A stretch of DNA of 64,000 bases, from contig JAOBSW010000979.1 of the NCBI GenBank assembly GCA_026214975.1, positions 1-64,000 of the forward strand, in the 5' to 3' direction. The notes beneath the pieces are model-generated. The model ran no database searches, was not told the DNA's origin, and saw only the letters and a program-made list of their open reading frames with translations. This DNA is from Gentiana macrophylla. Its lineage: Eukaryota > Streptophyta > Magnoliopsida > Gentianales > Gentianaceae. This document shows positions 11,785-23,775 of this stretch, piece by piece; the first letter of the stretch is position 1; each line of letters starts with the position of its first letter. The translations under genes and the position numbers were made by a program.

Positions 11785-12455
11785 CTAAAAACGCAACCTC
11801 CTCTGCTTCAGCGGAATAGCTTACCACCATTGCCCTGCTATGGGAGCGATTAAGAATGATGGTCAATCATTTGTTTTTATGAATGCGGAAAGGGACAAAT
11901 AATCCTCCGTCGCTAGATTTGGTACCATTCGGCTCAAATCCGGTCAGATTAGGGCAGCTTGGGGTCGCCGTCTGCCTCATACCTCATCTAACCTACATGA
12001 AGATGCTAAGGTGATGGTGATGCTACTAAAAAATGCCCGATGTCCAGCTGGGAAAATGTTAATTCTTGGCTGGATTGCGATCTCTCATCTGTATGCTTTA
12101 GGGATTTGTAGACGTATGGAAAGAGATTTTCCCAATGGAAATCAGTATAATATCTCCGTTTATCACCTTCACAGAAAAAGTATATTTTTATTAGTTTTCC
12201 AAAAAAATCCTTTTATTGTCCCGTAATAGTTTTTTTTTTTAAATTCGACAGTGAAGGGATAATTTTTTCATTTAGATGGTGTCGGGATTTATTATCTGCA
12301 GTGACGCGAATCGTGGTTTCTAACTATTAGTGTACCTTTTAGCTACAGACTTTCATGCACCATCTTTAAAACTAATAAAAATATTAATATGGTGACCGGA
12401 TTTCCATCCCCTCACAAAATTTTCATCATTAAAGATCAATTTTCTTGTAGTGATC

Positions 12456-13565
12456 GTTTTGTCATGATCGTGAGGCGGAGAGTAAATCATGGAGGATGGA
12501 AAAGCTCGCTTTCAAAGTTTTCTGATGTGGTTTTATTGGCTACTGTTATATAAAGATGCGTATAAATATGTAAAATCTTGTAAATCTTGTCAAAAATGGG
12601 GAAACATATCTAAAAAACATGAAATCCTGTCTGTGGATTTTAGAATGTGAATTATTTGATGAATGGGGTATAGATTTCATGGGACCTTTCACTATATCGT
12701 TTGGAAAAAGATTTATTCTAGTAATGGTTGATTATGTCTCGAAATGGGTAGGTTGAAGCTCTTCCCATTAATGATACCAAGGTAGTGCTAAGGTTCCTTA
12801 AAAGAATATATTTACAAGATATGGCACTCGAGGGGCTATCATTAGTGATAGAGGTTCACATTTTTGCAACCCGACCATTTACTAAGATAATTGAGAAGTA
12901 TGGTGTAACTCGTAAACTTGGAACACCCTATCATCCGCAAACTAGTGGGCCAGGTAGAGGTGTACAATAGAGAAATCAAAAGAATCGTGGAAAAAGCGGT
13001 GGACTCTAATCGTAAAAGCGGCATGAAAAGACTAGATGATGCATTATGGGCATCTGAGCGACCTTTAAAACACCAATTGGTTGTTCCCCTTATAAATTAG
13101 TTTTGGTAAATCTTGTCATCTCTCAGGTTGAATTAGAACACCGAGCTTTATGGGCTATTAAATTCCTAAATTTTGATCCTAAATTTGTTGGTGATCATAG
13201 GTTACTCAGATTAATGAAATGGAAGAATTTCGACTTCGATTCTTATGAAAATGCTCGAATCTACAAAGGCGCACGAAAGCTTTCCATGATAAGAAAATCT
13301 ATAGTCGTGAGTTCCATGTAGGTGATCGAGTACTTTTATACAATTCACGTTTAAAGTTGTTTCGGAAAGCTTAAATCTAGATGGGCGAGTCCGTATAGCG
13401 TAACTAAAGTCTATAAGTGCGGAGGTACATTGAACTAGCGATGGAAAAACAACTTTCATAGCTAATGGCCACAGGTAAAATTATTCGTAGGCGAAGGATA
13501 CCTCAAGCGGAAGAAATATTATTGCTTAACGACCTCCAGCGGATTAAGAAGCGGGAATTCTAAAC
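12456..13565 (+). pseudogene. Athila-like gypsy integrase (broken)
   Basis: The frame resumes right after the CACTA target duplication with FCHDREAES and then [17 protein letters not shown], completing the zinc-finger region. WGIDFMGPF carries the first catalytic Asp, AIISDRGSHFCN the second, and TPYHPQTSGQVEVYNRE contains the catalytic Glu region. VELEHRALWAIKFLNFD and YENARIYK are the Athila-type C-terminal domain. Frameshifts (for example near 12860 and 13080) and stops disable it. Confidence 0.9.
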
Positions 13566-14646
13566 TCGGCCCGATTCGGGTACTATCTTTTAATTCACTT
13601 TTTAATATGCAATTTAATTAGTTTAAATCTTTTACTGGATGAGCGTAAAGAAGCTGGAATGCCTTTTATAGATAGAATAGAAGTTTTATTTTACTTTTAA
13701 AATTAGGTTTAGATAAAGATGTTGCCTTTAGAATAGAAGCCTTAGTTTTTAACTTGAACAAGGAGCGTCTGTGAAATCGAGAGAAAGAGATCTTTGCAAT
13801 GGAAAATCGAGAAGTCTTATAAAGAGAATGGCAAGATTTCTAAAGAGATGTAGAATCTGTGGAAAAAGTGAACATAATGGAAAATGTGGAGACAGCACAA
13901 CCAAATCCCATGATGAATGTTTGAATGTAATTAAGATGAGAACGATTAGGTGGTTATCAGAAAATCAGATGGACAACAAAGAGAGAATTCAAGCGCATCA
14001 TTTCTAGGAATTAGGTTGATGGACCGTTATTATAGAAATCTTGAAGATTTAAGAATGATGGGAGTAGAATTAGATTAAGTTTTATGTAAAAAAAAAAAAA
14101 AAAAAATTAAAGATTTCATAAATTTTTTATGATAAACTTATTTTTATATCATATATGATTTCTATGATATAATTAAGGATTATCATACCAAAAATATTGT
14201 TTTTAGCTTTTATAAAAATTTGTAATAATTTGTTTAATCATGAAATAATCTTATGATTTTTTCTATGATATAATTTAAATTATTACACACAAAAAAAAAA
14301 AAAAAAAAGAGAATCGAGTAATTACTAACGATTCGAGTCGATAATAGTTCGGTTCGATTCGTTAGCTTTATAACCTAAAATATCACAAAGATCATCTTCA
14401 TCTTCTTCATTTCTTCAACACAAAAGCCGCCCCACCCCTTTTCCCCTCTTCAAAAATTTCATCACTTTTCACCAATTTTTTTATCCCAAACTACTTAATT
14501 AATCATCTTCTCTTCCATTACACTACAAAAAATCATAACCATTGCATAAAAGGATAGATTTTGCAAGCAAAGCTCTCTCTTTTTTCAACACATTTCAGCG
14601 GCCACCACCTATTCGGCAACTATCTACGCTTTCTAGCTCTATCGGT

Positions 14647-14704
<58 letters not shown>

Positions 14705-14830
14705 ATCATTTCAATTTTTATCAAGCTTTTAGTTTTTTTTTTTTTATTTTAATTTTTAAAATTTTTTTGGTCTAAGTACTTATTTGTGTTTGTTGTTTGT
14801 TGTTGTTTTTGTTGTTATTTTGTCATACCA
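13566..14830. other. AT-rich gypsy spacer, no gene recognised
   Basis: The stretch between the pol end and the accessory ORF region has poly-A runs near 14088 and 14290, a tandem-like AT-rich block (14100-14290) and an (AT)n microsatellite at 14650-14702. A short plus-strand open stretch at 13771-14007 has low-complexity basic content and resembles no family I know. Confidence 0.5.
14650..14702. repeat. (AT)n microsatellite
   Basis: About 26 uninterrupted AT units. The apparent YIYIYI open frames across it are artefacts. Confidence 0.95.
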
Positions 14831-14839
14831 TTATCGTAG

Positions 14840-15960
14840 ATGGCCTCATCATCAGGAGAAACCCTAAGAAAAGAAAGCCGGATATCCGATGTAGTACGGT
14901 TATAGAACCAAGACCGTTGGTGATTTAGAAAAAGCTGTTTTCTTTTGAGAACACTGCTAGTCACGAGGCTAAGCAAGCATATAATGAGTATTTCGGTAAA
15001 TGCGAATAACAGGTTGGAAAGGGGTATCGACTTTGATTCATTAGGAAAAGAGGTAAAGGATATTTTTTCTTTGATAGAGAATGGATGGAAATAGCCATGG
15101 AAAGAATTGATAACATTAATACCACTATGGTAGTGAGTTTTACTCGATTCTATCAACTTATGATCCATTTCATTGTTGAGGAATTGACTTATATTCCTCT
15201 TAGGAGTGTTAATGTTACTTCTGTCGGTTATGATAAGCGCATTTTATGGATTGCACGATATACGATGAGGATGATTATCATCATGTCTGGGGCTTAAACC
15301 ATCCTGCTACTCTTCAAGCTAAGGCATATGAGGCCCAAACAAGCTTTTGACCCCACAATTTGTTTGGAAAGATAATAGATTTGCATATGGAAGATGTATT
15401 AGGGGCATAAGGGAAATTAAGCAATTCTTAGGCCATAATGTAACGCCTTCCACTCATGTTTGCGCTTATGGTAGAGATAGCGTTATTATTGCACAGGCTA
15501 TGGTGAATGACATTCCTATCAATTTGGGAAACTTATCTTTTCTAAGGCGTGTGATTTTGCTAAAAATCGAATTCGAGGGACGTCTGCGTTTCTAATCTCA
15601 TTTCGACCTTGTGTACTACTTTTGAGGTCCAGGTTTGCCATCGATAGGATTGAGTCTCCTTATGTTCCAACTTAGGTCAAAAACTAATCGCCTTACTCTT
15701 TGGTAGAATCAATTACAATAATCCAAATCGCCAAACAACAACAACAACCACCACCTCCATCTCCTATTCATACTCAAGCATCTCGAGCTCTGGCGATCCA
15801 CAGCTGACAGCGCCACTTGAGCGAGCAGAATAGCAGATTGAGGCTATGTTTGACATATGGTTCGAGGCTCAGGCTAGGCGATGCTAATATAGCTTTAGCT
15901 TGTGAGCGAGAATAGGAAGTGGTGAGGATCTTAGGATTGGCCAAAGAGGCCCACAGAGCT
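14840..15960 (+). pseudogene. Accessory ORF of gypsy element, putative plant transposon protein type (broken)
   Basis: A plus-strand start at 14840 gives MASSSGE and then, in shifted frames, EAKQAYNEYFGKCE, FTRFYQLMIHFIVEEL (about 15139-15190) and RGIREIKQFLGHNVTPSTH with IIAQAMVNDIPINLG (15395-15530). The layout of an FY..L segment, a short strand and then a long helical region fits the putative plant transposon domain that accompanies Athila elements downstream of pol. Its function is unknown. Several stops are present. Confidence 0.55.
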
Positions 15961-16844
15961 TTCATCGGTGAGATAGATCCCGGATATGCGAGAAATTTCT
16001 ACTCGTTATCCTCAGTCGGCTGACCCATACACTATGCAGATTGGATTCCACATATTCCACCACGGTTTTATTCAGGACTATATGCCGTCATCTGCAGGAC
16101 GAGGGTGGTATGTTTACTGAGTTCATTTGATGCATCCATGGGCATGGGAGGAGTAACTCCGATGGCGAGATGTGTGGCGAGTCTAGGCTCGTTTGGATTG
16201 GAAAGTTCGGTGGCGATGACAACTAGGCGGACTCGGGCTACATTTCAAGCATCTACGTCAGCAGATCCACAACAGTTCAACTATGATTTGAAGACGACTC
16301 GATCTACAGGAGTGACTTTACTTTAGTATGTTTGGATCGTTTTCAAAGACATTTCGACTCTTCTTTTAGCGTAGATGAGAATTATGATGAAGATGAGTAG
16401 TTTAAGTAAACTTTTAAGTATGTTATGATGTGTCACGATATACTATGGTTGGATTTTTTTTTTTTTTTATCGTATTTGATGCACTTCGAGGTTTTACGTT
16501 TTTCCGTTGTTTCTATATTATTAGACCTTTTCACCCATGTTTTAGATAAAAATGTATACATACAAAGCGATTGAACTGATAGAACATCTGAAATGCAAAA
16601 ATCGTGATGAGGGCATGTAGCACCGCACGCGCCGGTACTAACCGGCCCGCGCCCGATCAGTGTACTACCGACCTTCCTCGAGTTGTTTCCTATCTGTTTC
16701 ATCATTTCTATATAAGGAAGCAGATGCCTCAATCCTCAAATTGCTAATTCGATTGCATAAAGTTTCTCGTTTTCTTATAAAGACCGTATAAAATGTCCGA
16801 TCATTAAATCGTCGGTTAATAGTTATTCTCTCCTCATACCCCAA

Positions 16845-17680
16845 ATCCCGTGTACTTCCTAATCCAGGTTATCCGTTTTCCACCCGTCCCTTACAATTCC
16901 ATGTATGCCTCGGTTCACTACCCTTTCATAAGCAATTTCAACCGATCACGGTCTTTGATTGAAAAAGGTCTAAATTTTCGAAAAGTGGATAATTGGGCAT
17001 TCATAAGGATGGAAGCAGATGGGTGGGAGTATTTTTGTCGTATGCCCAGAGGTAGAATTCATGTTACGTTGGTAAGAGAGTTTTACTCTGACTTTCGGAA
17101 GCTAGTATTGTGGAATTAACACGATGCATTCTGATTAGAGAGTTGTTGTTCCTTTTACTTCCACTATCATAAATCAAATTTTCTTTATACCACGGTCCAA
17201 ACATCACCATCAGGTCATTTTGAGTTTCAATGGAGACTTGATATCTTCTTGAAGGAGTTATTACCAAATGTTAGGAATCTTATCAAGTTTTATTCCAACA
17301 TTCTAATAGGGATAGAAATGTCTCCACTGACCGCTTTACTTCCCATTTAAGAACATGGAAACGTTTCATCAATTCACGAGTTTATCCAAGCGATGATTTA
17401 TCGGAAATCGGTGATGATGAAATGTTACTATTATATGCTATCACAGTGAGTTTGTTATAGATCGGGGAGTATTGATTGAAAGCAAATTGTTAGTTTTGCA
17501 TTTGGAAGAAGACCGATCCGACAGCCTATGCCTTTTGCATGGCTGATTTCTAGAATTTGTGTTCGTTTGGCTAGAGTACCGGAAAGAGCAACAGATGAAT
17601 ACTTTCCAGCTCGCCTTCCTCAGGTTGGGCTTTTACCAGTTGATATTCCTGGAGGATCGTCAAGTGGAGAAAATTAGATG
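16845..17680 (+). pseudogene. Second accessory ORF remnant of the same type
   Basis: Plus-strand pieces read RSLIEKGLNFRKVDNWAF, DGWEYFCRMPRG and VTLVREFYSDF, followed after frame breaks by a segment with PFAWLISRICVRLARVPE. The GW..F....R....LVREFY pattern is common in the putative plant transposon domain of Athila-type elements. It differs in sequence from the copy at 14840-15960, suggesting two elements or an internal rearrangement. It cannot be translated as one protein. Confidence 0.5.
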
Positions 17681-17699
17681 ATATGTTGATAGTGAGAAA

Positions 17700-19323
17700 A
17701 GGAAGGAATAATAATGAAAGTAGTAAAAAAATAAATTAGTATCAGAAAGACTATAAGTTAGACTACATTAGTTTAATAATAACTTAGTGTAACTTAGTTT
17801 AAGTTTTTTTAGTTTAAGTTCATAATAGTTTTAGTAATTTGTATTTTTCTTCTAGTTTTAATCTTGTGATATAATTACATGTTTTGAATTTATGTTTTTT
17901 CTTTTATGCTATATTATATAAACGCTCGTCTATTTGACACATAAAATATTCAACCGTTATAAAATTTATTTTATTTCCTAAACCAACTTTTTACTACTCA
18001 TTACACATCGAGACGATGCTAATTCGTAAGTGGGGAGTAGAGATTGGTTAGTAAATAAAATGAATTTAATATATCAATTACTGATGCACTTAGTTTAATT
18101 ATTCTTAAGGAAATAAATGAAATAATATATAATTATAATAATATGGATAGTATATTTGGATAGAATAAAATTTTAATTAAGTAAAGTAATCTCGATATAT
18201 TATTTCTATATTATTTATGTCTATTTTAGATTTTTATCAAGATTTTAAGTATGTATACCTAGATAAATAGTATGAAATTTTTTTATGAAATTAGACAAAA
18301 GTTACTTATAATTATAATGAAATTTTAGAATGATTTTCTTTTCAAAACAAGTATGAATTTGGAATCGGATTAGGAATGATGAGATTTTTGGCATTACTTT
18401 GACTAACTATGGCCAAATAAGCCTACCCGAACGTAATTTCCAATTTTGTCCCCACCTCACCTTGTAGAGTGATCGAGACACTCACTCGAAATTAGCCATT
18501 ATGATTAACTAGATATAACCGAACCTTAACTTAAAATGGTCTACATTTCCTTGAAATCCCGCAAGTTTAGTATGTGCTTATGGATAGCGGTGGCGACATC
18601 GAAATTGATGAGTGGTATATCTTTGAGATTGGAATGAATATTATTCGGAAGGCAATCTTTTGTCAAAAGCTGTTATTTTCTAGAAAAGAAAAAGTTGGAA
18701 TAGTTAGGTCTCGATGTATTTGTTCTCACCTCATGACGCTTGGAAGATAGTCGATTATGGTAATGAGTTCGGATATGTTAGTATTCTGTAAAAAAAAAAG
18801 AAAAAAAAAAAAAATAAAAGAAATAATATGGTTAGTAGAATTAAAATTTGAAAACGATGTCGGGATGTTCTTGATCAAGATATTTTTATCAAAAGTGAAG
18901 GTGTAAGTACGTCACGACTTGCTTTATTTCTTTTGATTTTCCTTTGTTATCCTTTCGATTAGCCAAACACCCTGAGCCTGAACATTATAAGCCATTTTGC
19001 CAACTACTTGACTTAGTCCTTGATTCCGAAATCTCATATAGTGGCGATTAAAAAGTTATTCTAAGTATTTTATTTTATATTTATTAAGTAATTCATGTAG
19101 AATTTCATTTGGATAATGTTTTATAACTAACTTATTAAGTTATACACACTTTTTATCTTTTTAATTATCTTAGATAGATAAAATCAATATAATTATAATA
19201 TTGACAACATACATTACTAAGTTAGAAATTTAGTCTAGAAGAATTATATTATTTGCATTATAACATTTTATATATTATCGCTTATTTTGCTCGAGGACGA
19301 TCAAAAGCTAAGTGGGGAGTAGT
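17700..19323. other. AT-rich non-coding gypsy 3' region
   Basis: No coding sequence is seen. Two purine-rich signals, gtaagtggggagtag near 18030-18043 and aagctaagtggggagtag at 19305-19322, look like polypurine tracts. The second directly precedes the likely 3' LTR. The first may be a remnant of a second copy. Confidence 0.5.
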
Positions 19324-19771
19324 TGATGTATGATAAAAATATAACTATATTAAATGACTTTTTATATCGTATTTACGATAATATCGTATAAATTCTATAA
19401 AAATATAACTAAAAACCTATAAAAACATAAATCGATATAAATAGATATTATCGTTATAAATTTAATAAAACTTATGATTTTGTGGTCGTAATTATCGTGG
19501 CTCGTGTTTTTTTCTTTGTTTTGAGTACGTGTGATGGAAAAGCGAAGAATTAAAATCCAAGCAGTTGGAAAACCGAAGCCGGATATTTTCCAAAGTTCGC
19601 ACGCACGGAGGTGACCGCACACGCGCGGAATCTCTCGCCACAAAGCACATAGGCTCGACGGAGAGAATATGCCTTTGTTGGACCCGCACGCGCGTGCATC
19701 GACCTCCGCACACGCTGGTGTACTACCTATGATCTATAAATAGAGCTCAAATGCAGGTGTAGGAGGGGGTA

Positions 19772-19844
<73 letters not shown>

Positions 19845-20940
19845 TATCTTTAGTTAGTATATAGTTCTGTAAATACCGTGAAAGGCACTCTACCGAAATA
19901 ATAATGTAGTATAAGTATCGTTGTAATACTTAGAAGGATTATCAAGGCTCGTTGTTGCTTAAGGAGTAGTTATTTCCGGAGAATACGGCTCTGACGCTAC
20001 AATTGTAATATGGTAACTTTTTAATGTATTTATGTTTGTTTGTTGTTATTAGTATCTATATATTAGTTATAATGATATTAGGCTAACTCTATATCTAGCC
20101 AAGATATGAAATTGAATTAGTTTTATCTTTTTAGAGAAATAGATGATGACTATGTTAAAATTAAATTAAAATCGATTATAATGAATCTCTTTCTATTTGA
20201 GCTTAATGAAAAGTTAAAAATTGAATTAGCTACTCGATTTAACAAGCATCGTAACCTAATGATGAACTGACCAGAGAAGTTAGGATACGCGATCATGAAT
20301 AGAAAGACCGGAGGGTAAAAATGGCCGCCGACAAGCGGAATCCTATTTCCTATCCGAAGTGATTTGTCCTAGAAAAACAAATCTTATTGAAAATTGACTC
20401 AAGATATTATCACGTTAAAAATCACCTGTTTAATTGAGCAATACTCAAAATACCGGCCGTATGACAAAACGGAGTTCCCGAGCTTGAGGATGACATTAGA
20501 CAGAGGACTTTTGGCATATGACAATTTCATACGCTCGTGTGAGGAGGAGTTGTCTAGCTTAGGAGTACACCGGTTCATATATAATTGAATAACCTTAAAA
20601 TAAGGAAAGATCAAGCACATCTATTTCTACTAAAAAAGATATACTAATTCAGTGACATATGCTTGGCTAGTTTCTAATAATATTACTAGTATTTATATTC
20701 TATATATTGTATTGGTACCTATATATATTTATGTATCTATATATATCTGTTTTAGTTTTATGCATTTATTTACTGTTTTACGGTTACTAAAAAGGAAAAA
20801 GAAAAATTGCGACTTAGATTGAGTTAATAACAGCTTCTTGGTGTTTAGCCACACTCTGAATTACCACACGTTTCCCTGAGGATTCGACACCTGACTCACC
20901 ACACTAGCACTACAGTTTGACCCGATACACTGTCGGTTAA
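19324..20940 (+). repeat. Likely 3' LTR of the Athila-like element
   Basis: It starts TGATGTATG right after the polypurine tract aagctaagtggggagtag. It contains GC-rich motifs, a TATA-like ctataaatagagc at 19734, an (AT)n tract, and near its end gattcgacacctgactcacc, the U5-like phrase seen in related plant gypsy LTRs. The right boundary is uncertain because sequence of a different element follows near 20945. Confidence 0.55.
19774..19842. repeat. (AT)n microsatellite within LTR
   Basis: Uninterrupted AT dinucleotides, about 34 units. Confidence 0.95.
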
Positions 20941-20959
20941 GGACTGGAATAGCACTAGA

Positions 20960-22822
20960 AAAGGCCACGTCACATGTCGAGCCTTCGCCACGTCATTCAG
21001 CGAAGCCTTGTGCGCCTGTTGCACCTTTTCGAAGTCCTCGGCCAGCTTGAGTAACTCTCTACCCTGATCATGCCATTCTCTCTGTGTTCAGGCCAAGTCA
21101 TCAGCGGTAGCAGTTAGGGCAGTCTACAATTTCTCGACCTCGACCTTCGCCTCACGCTTCAGCGCCTCGAACTAAGACTCCAGACCGGCAATGGCGGCAC
21201 CCTTTACAACGTTGTCCTGCAGCCTGCCATTTTCTTTCCATAGATCACCTTCCGACTCTCCCATTTTGGCCAGCCGTCGGGCAGCTTCTTGGCTGAGAAG
21301 ACTATTCTATAAAAAGAAAAGGAGATGTCAAATAATAGACAAGGCATAGACCTCGAGAGAAATCAACATTTAAAGAGGAGAAAGATTATCGACTTACGAG
21401 GTGGGCCGACCTCCGAAGAGCGTGGGATAGAGCCTTGTCCTCCAGCGCCGCGCAATCATCTGCGACCCAGTTCACATCGACCTCTGGCTCGGAAGAAGCC
21501 TCAACAACTTTAGTCCTTTTGGCTTGCCTCTGTTGCTCCCTCACCAGTTCGGGAATGGTTGGCCTTTTCTTCGTATGCGGCACCCGTTCCTCAACAGTTA
21601 CTTCGGCAGGTGGAGTTGAGCCGACTATCACCTCATCATCTTCATCTCGAAGCGAGCCAAAACGGACCGACAAGCCGCTAGAGGTCGGAGGTTGCTCGGA
21701 CGATCAAGCTGGCACCGTCGACTCGACGGCAGCAAGAACAGTCTCAGGCTGAGTAGCACCCCCCTCTCTGGCAGAAGAAGGGGCCCTGGTTGCAGCCACA
21801 GGCATTTCAGGCACTGTCTGATCTCCGAGAGGCGGAGCAGCTGCAACCACCGACGATGGAAGGTGTGTAGGATCACTGATCTTGGAGAACCTTCCCACTG
21901 AAAGACAAAAAGAACAGGTTAATCTCCATCAATAAGTGACAAGTTATCAAACTCGACAAAATAAGAAATACGACAGCAAAACAAAGAAAGTCCCTACGGT
22001 TCTCTTGGTCTTGGGCGTGGAGGTTTGCGTATGGGATCGGTCCAGCCTCCTCCATGTGGGCTAGATTGTAGAGAAGTCTCAAGTCTCGAGTGCACACCTT
22101 GAAACTAAAACCACCTAGTAGTCGGGCCTCGTCAGGGACATGAGCGTTTCCAAGTTTGTCTTTCTTCACACCCCTCGACCTCTATTGTCCTATGTAGGGG
22201 TTCTCCAGGCCATGTCGGAGAAAGAAAAACGGGGCTTTCACTCCCCGTGAGAAGAAGGCCCTTTGGTTACGAATTCATGCCGATTCGGCCTCCTCTGGAA
22301 AGTATACCACAGCTTGTCGGGTGTAGCAGCAATCTGATAATAATGTCGGAAGAGGGGTATCGAGAAGCAGACTCCCACGACCCGACATGCTATGACAAAC
22401 CCCATCATATTTGGGGCCAACTGCGAAACGCTTATCTCGTAATGGTCCAGGGCCGCAAGGACGGCTAGGCAGAGTGGAAATCTTAATCCACTCAAGAGTT
22501 GCCCCTCGTAGACGGTGCAGAATCCTTCTGGAGGCTCATCGGCAAATTTATGAAGGCCAGAAGGGAGTCGAGCTTCAAACGGAGGATTGGTGATATTGCA
22601 TTTCCGGCAAAGTCTGGTAAGATCTTCAAGGGAAAGAGCACTGAGACACCCTTTAGCACCTTTCCCATCCATCCTGGTGACGTTAAGAACAGGAGGGGAG
22701 GAAGCTGTGGGCTCGCCGGAATCTTGCCGGAGAAGATTATCAGAAGAAATAGGCGCCGGAGTTTGGCTACAGACCGGTGTTTCACTACCCCTATCCGATT
22801 CAGTGGCACTACTACTGGACAT
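20960..22822 (-). pseudogene. Antisense extra ORF: putative gypsy-type transposon protein with coiled coil
   Basis: From an ATG at 22822 the protein begins MSSSSATESDRGSE, a Ser/Thr-rich N-terminus. It continues with SLEDLTRLCRKCNI and then PLCLAVLAALDHYEISVSQLAPN, the hydrophobic block of the putative gypsy-type transposon domain. A stop and frameshift near 22240 are followed by KDKLGNAHVPDEARLLGG. A GTAGGG donor (about 21998) and a ctttcag acceptor (about 21900) bound an intron. The next exon is Ser/Pro/Glu-rich and ends at a GTAAGT donor (21397). After an acceptor near 21305 comes a coiled-coil-like segment rich in Glu, Lys, Leu and Ala (21300-20980). The molecular role is unknown; this copy is inactivated by the frameshift. 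Confidence 0.6.
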
Positions 22823-22930
22823 GGATGAATCAAAGAAAAAGATGAATAATACAGGAAAAAGAAGCTTACTTGGCATTTGGAGTTTGTGATAATGAAGTGA
22901 TGAATATGCTCTGCTCCAACTTATATCTCT

Positions 22931-22942
22931 CTCCTTTTATGC
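22931..22942 (-). promoter_or_regulatory. TATA box of the antisense ORF
   Basis: The minus strand reads gcataaaaggag roughly 110 bases before the start codon. A short 5' exon with ATGCCAAGTAAGC and a leader intron may follow. This suggests the antisense ORF has its own promoter independent of the LTR. Confidence 0.45.
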
Positions 22943-23210
22943 TAGCCAAGATTTGCAAATGACTTGAAAAGATGTGAGTAGTGGGGAGTTATAACCCCCT
23001 GAAATCACGAGAATCAAGGCAATGACGCGTTATGATTTGATGGATACGAAGCGTCTGTGCACCATGACGTCACGCCACGTGGCTACAAGCCGTTAGGGTT
23101 GCAAATGGCGGGCTTTTTCCCGCCCAAAGGATGACCCAACTCGAAGATGATTCATGTGACAGACTCGACCTCGGACAACGGGAGTCGCTCTCTCAAGTCT
23201 GGGGGGCTTA

Positions 23211-23775
23211 TGACGATACATGGTTTCACCCCTCCACGTGTCGTCTATCGATTGGTCCTAAAATAATATTGTGGATAAAAACCAAGGCATTCATGTCGAC
23301 GCCCAGACTCGGGCTACGACTAATCACATTCGAGCAGTGTGGGACGATGAGTCCGCAAGGACAGAGTCCACACCAGCTAGCAGTGTATGACAATGAGTCC
23401 CAGAGTCGAGTACCGCAGGTCGGCGATATCGACATCGAGGACAAAGTCTGCACCAGCTGTCCAGGCCCATTAATAGTGATGACTTGGGCAAGGGTTAAGG
23501 CCCATTAAAGGGTAAATATGACAATAACATAAGCCGAATTAATATTAGGGTTAGGGCATGTGTTGTCATTATAAATACCTCACTCCAGGAACTACGTAAG
23601 GCTTGATTCCTGGAACCGAACAGGATACGTAGGTAATCTAAGGTATATTCTTAGACTCAGCCGCAATCATCAAACGACACCACCTCACTCTTTAGGCATT
23701 AGGGTTTTTGTGTGTGTTCATCACTAGATTCCATTAGGGCCTAGATAATCAAGGTGACATTATCCGTCATCGTCA
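23211..23775 (+). repeat. 3' LTR of the Tat-lineage element
   Basis: It begins TGACGATACA after the polypurine tract and ends in ..CGTCA, so the termini form TGACG/CGTCA inverted repeats. A TATA box tataaatac at about 23571 has the LTR transcription direction. The right edge is placed at 23769-23775 because homology to composite unit B begins with the next bases. Confidence 0.75.

Larger units (their letters stand above)
8214..12452. mobile_element. CACTA (En/Spm-type) DNA transposon, non-autonomous, carrying host gene fragments
   Basis: The element begins CACTACAAGAAAA (8214-8226) and ends with its exact reverse complement (12440-12452), giving 13-bp perfect terminal inverted repeats. It is flanked by ATC target duplications. 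Removing it joins the two halves of the gypsy integrase zinc-finger region, which proves insertion. Within its 4239 bp no transposase could be recognised. The minus strand instead holds fragments resembling an E3 RING ligase, an RS-domain splicing factor and a RAD6-type E2, so this is a gene-capturing non-autonomous copy. The subterminal region has short palindromic pieces such as gacgggaaatttcccgtc. Confidence 0.95.
7474..20940 (+). mobile_element. Athila-like Ty3/gypsy element, truncated left, split by CACTA insertion
   Basis: Plus-strand order is RT end/RNase H, integrase, accessory putative-plant-transposon ORFs, a polypurine tract and the 3' LTR (about 19324-20940). The integrase style and the extra ORFs downstream of pol are typical of the Athila lineage. 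The left side is replaced by the inserted copia #1, and the integrase is split by the CACTA element at 8214-12452. Repeated LTR-like GC-rich blocks (about 16620-16700 and 19600-19700) suggest that further rearrangement or a second related copy contributes to 16400-19300. Confidence 0.75.
20945..23775 (+). mobile_element. 3' portion of a Tat-lineage Ty3/gypsy element with antisense extra ORF
   Basis: The plus-strand orientation is set by a polypurine tract (ctggggggct, 23199-23208) followed by an LTR (23211-23775). Before it, on the opposite strand, is an intron-containing ORF with its own TATA box. An extra ORF in antisense between pol and the 3' LTR is a known feature of several Tat-lineage elements. 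The pol genes and 5' LTR are absent; the left edge meets the Athila LTR near 20940. Confidence 0.7.

Noticed and set aside
14542..14775. Open frames rich in Tyr-Ile repeats
   Set aside because: They are translations of the (AT)n microsatellite; the same applies at 28303-28509, 56450-56698 and 63192-63433.
22247..22889. Plus-strand frames opposite the antisense ORF
   Set aside because: The minus strand carries the recognisable domain and splice sites, and the plus frames have biased composition mirroring it.
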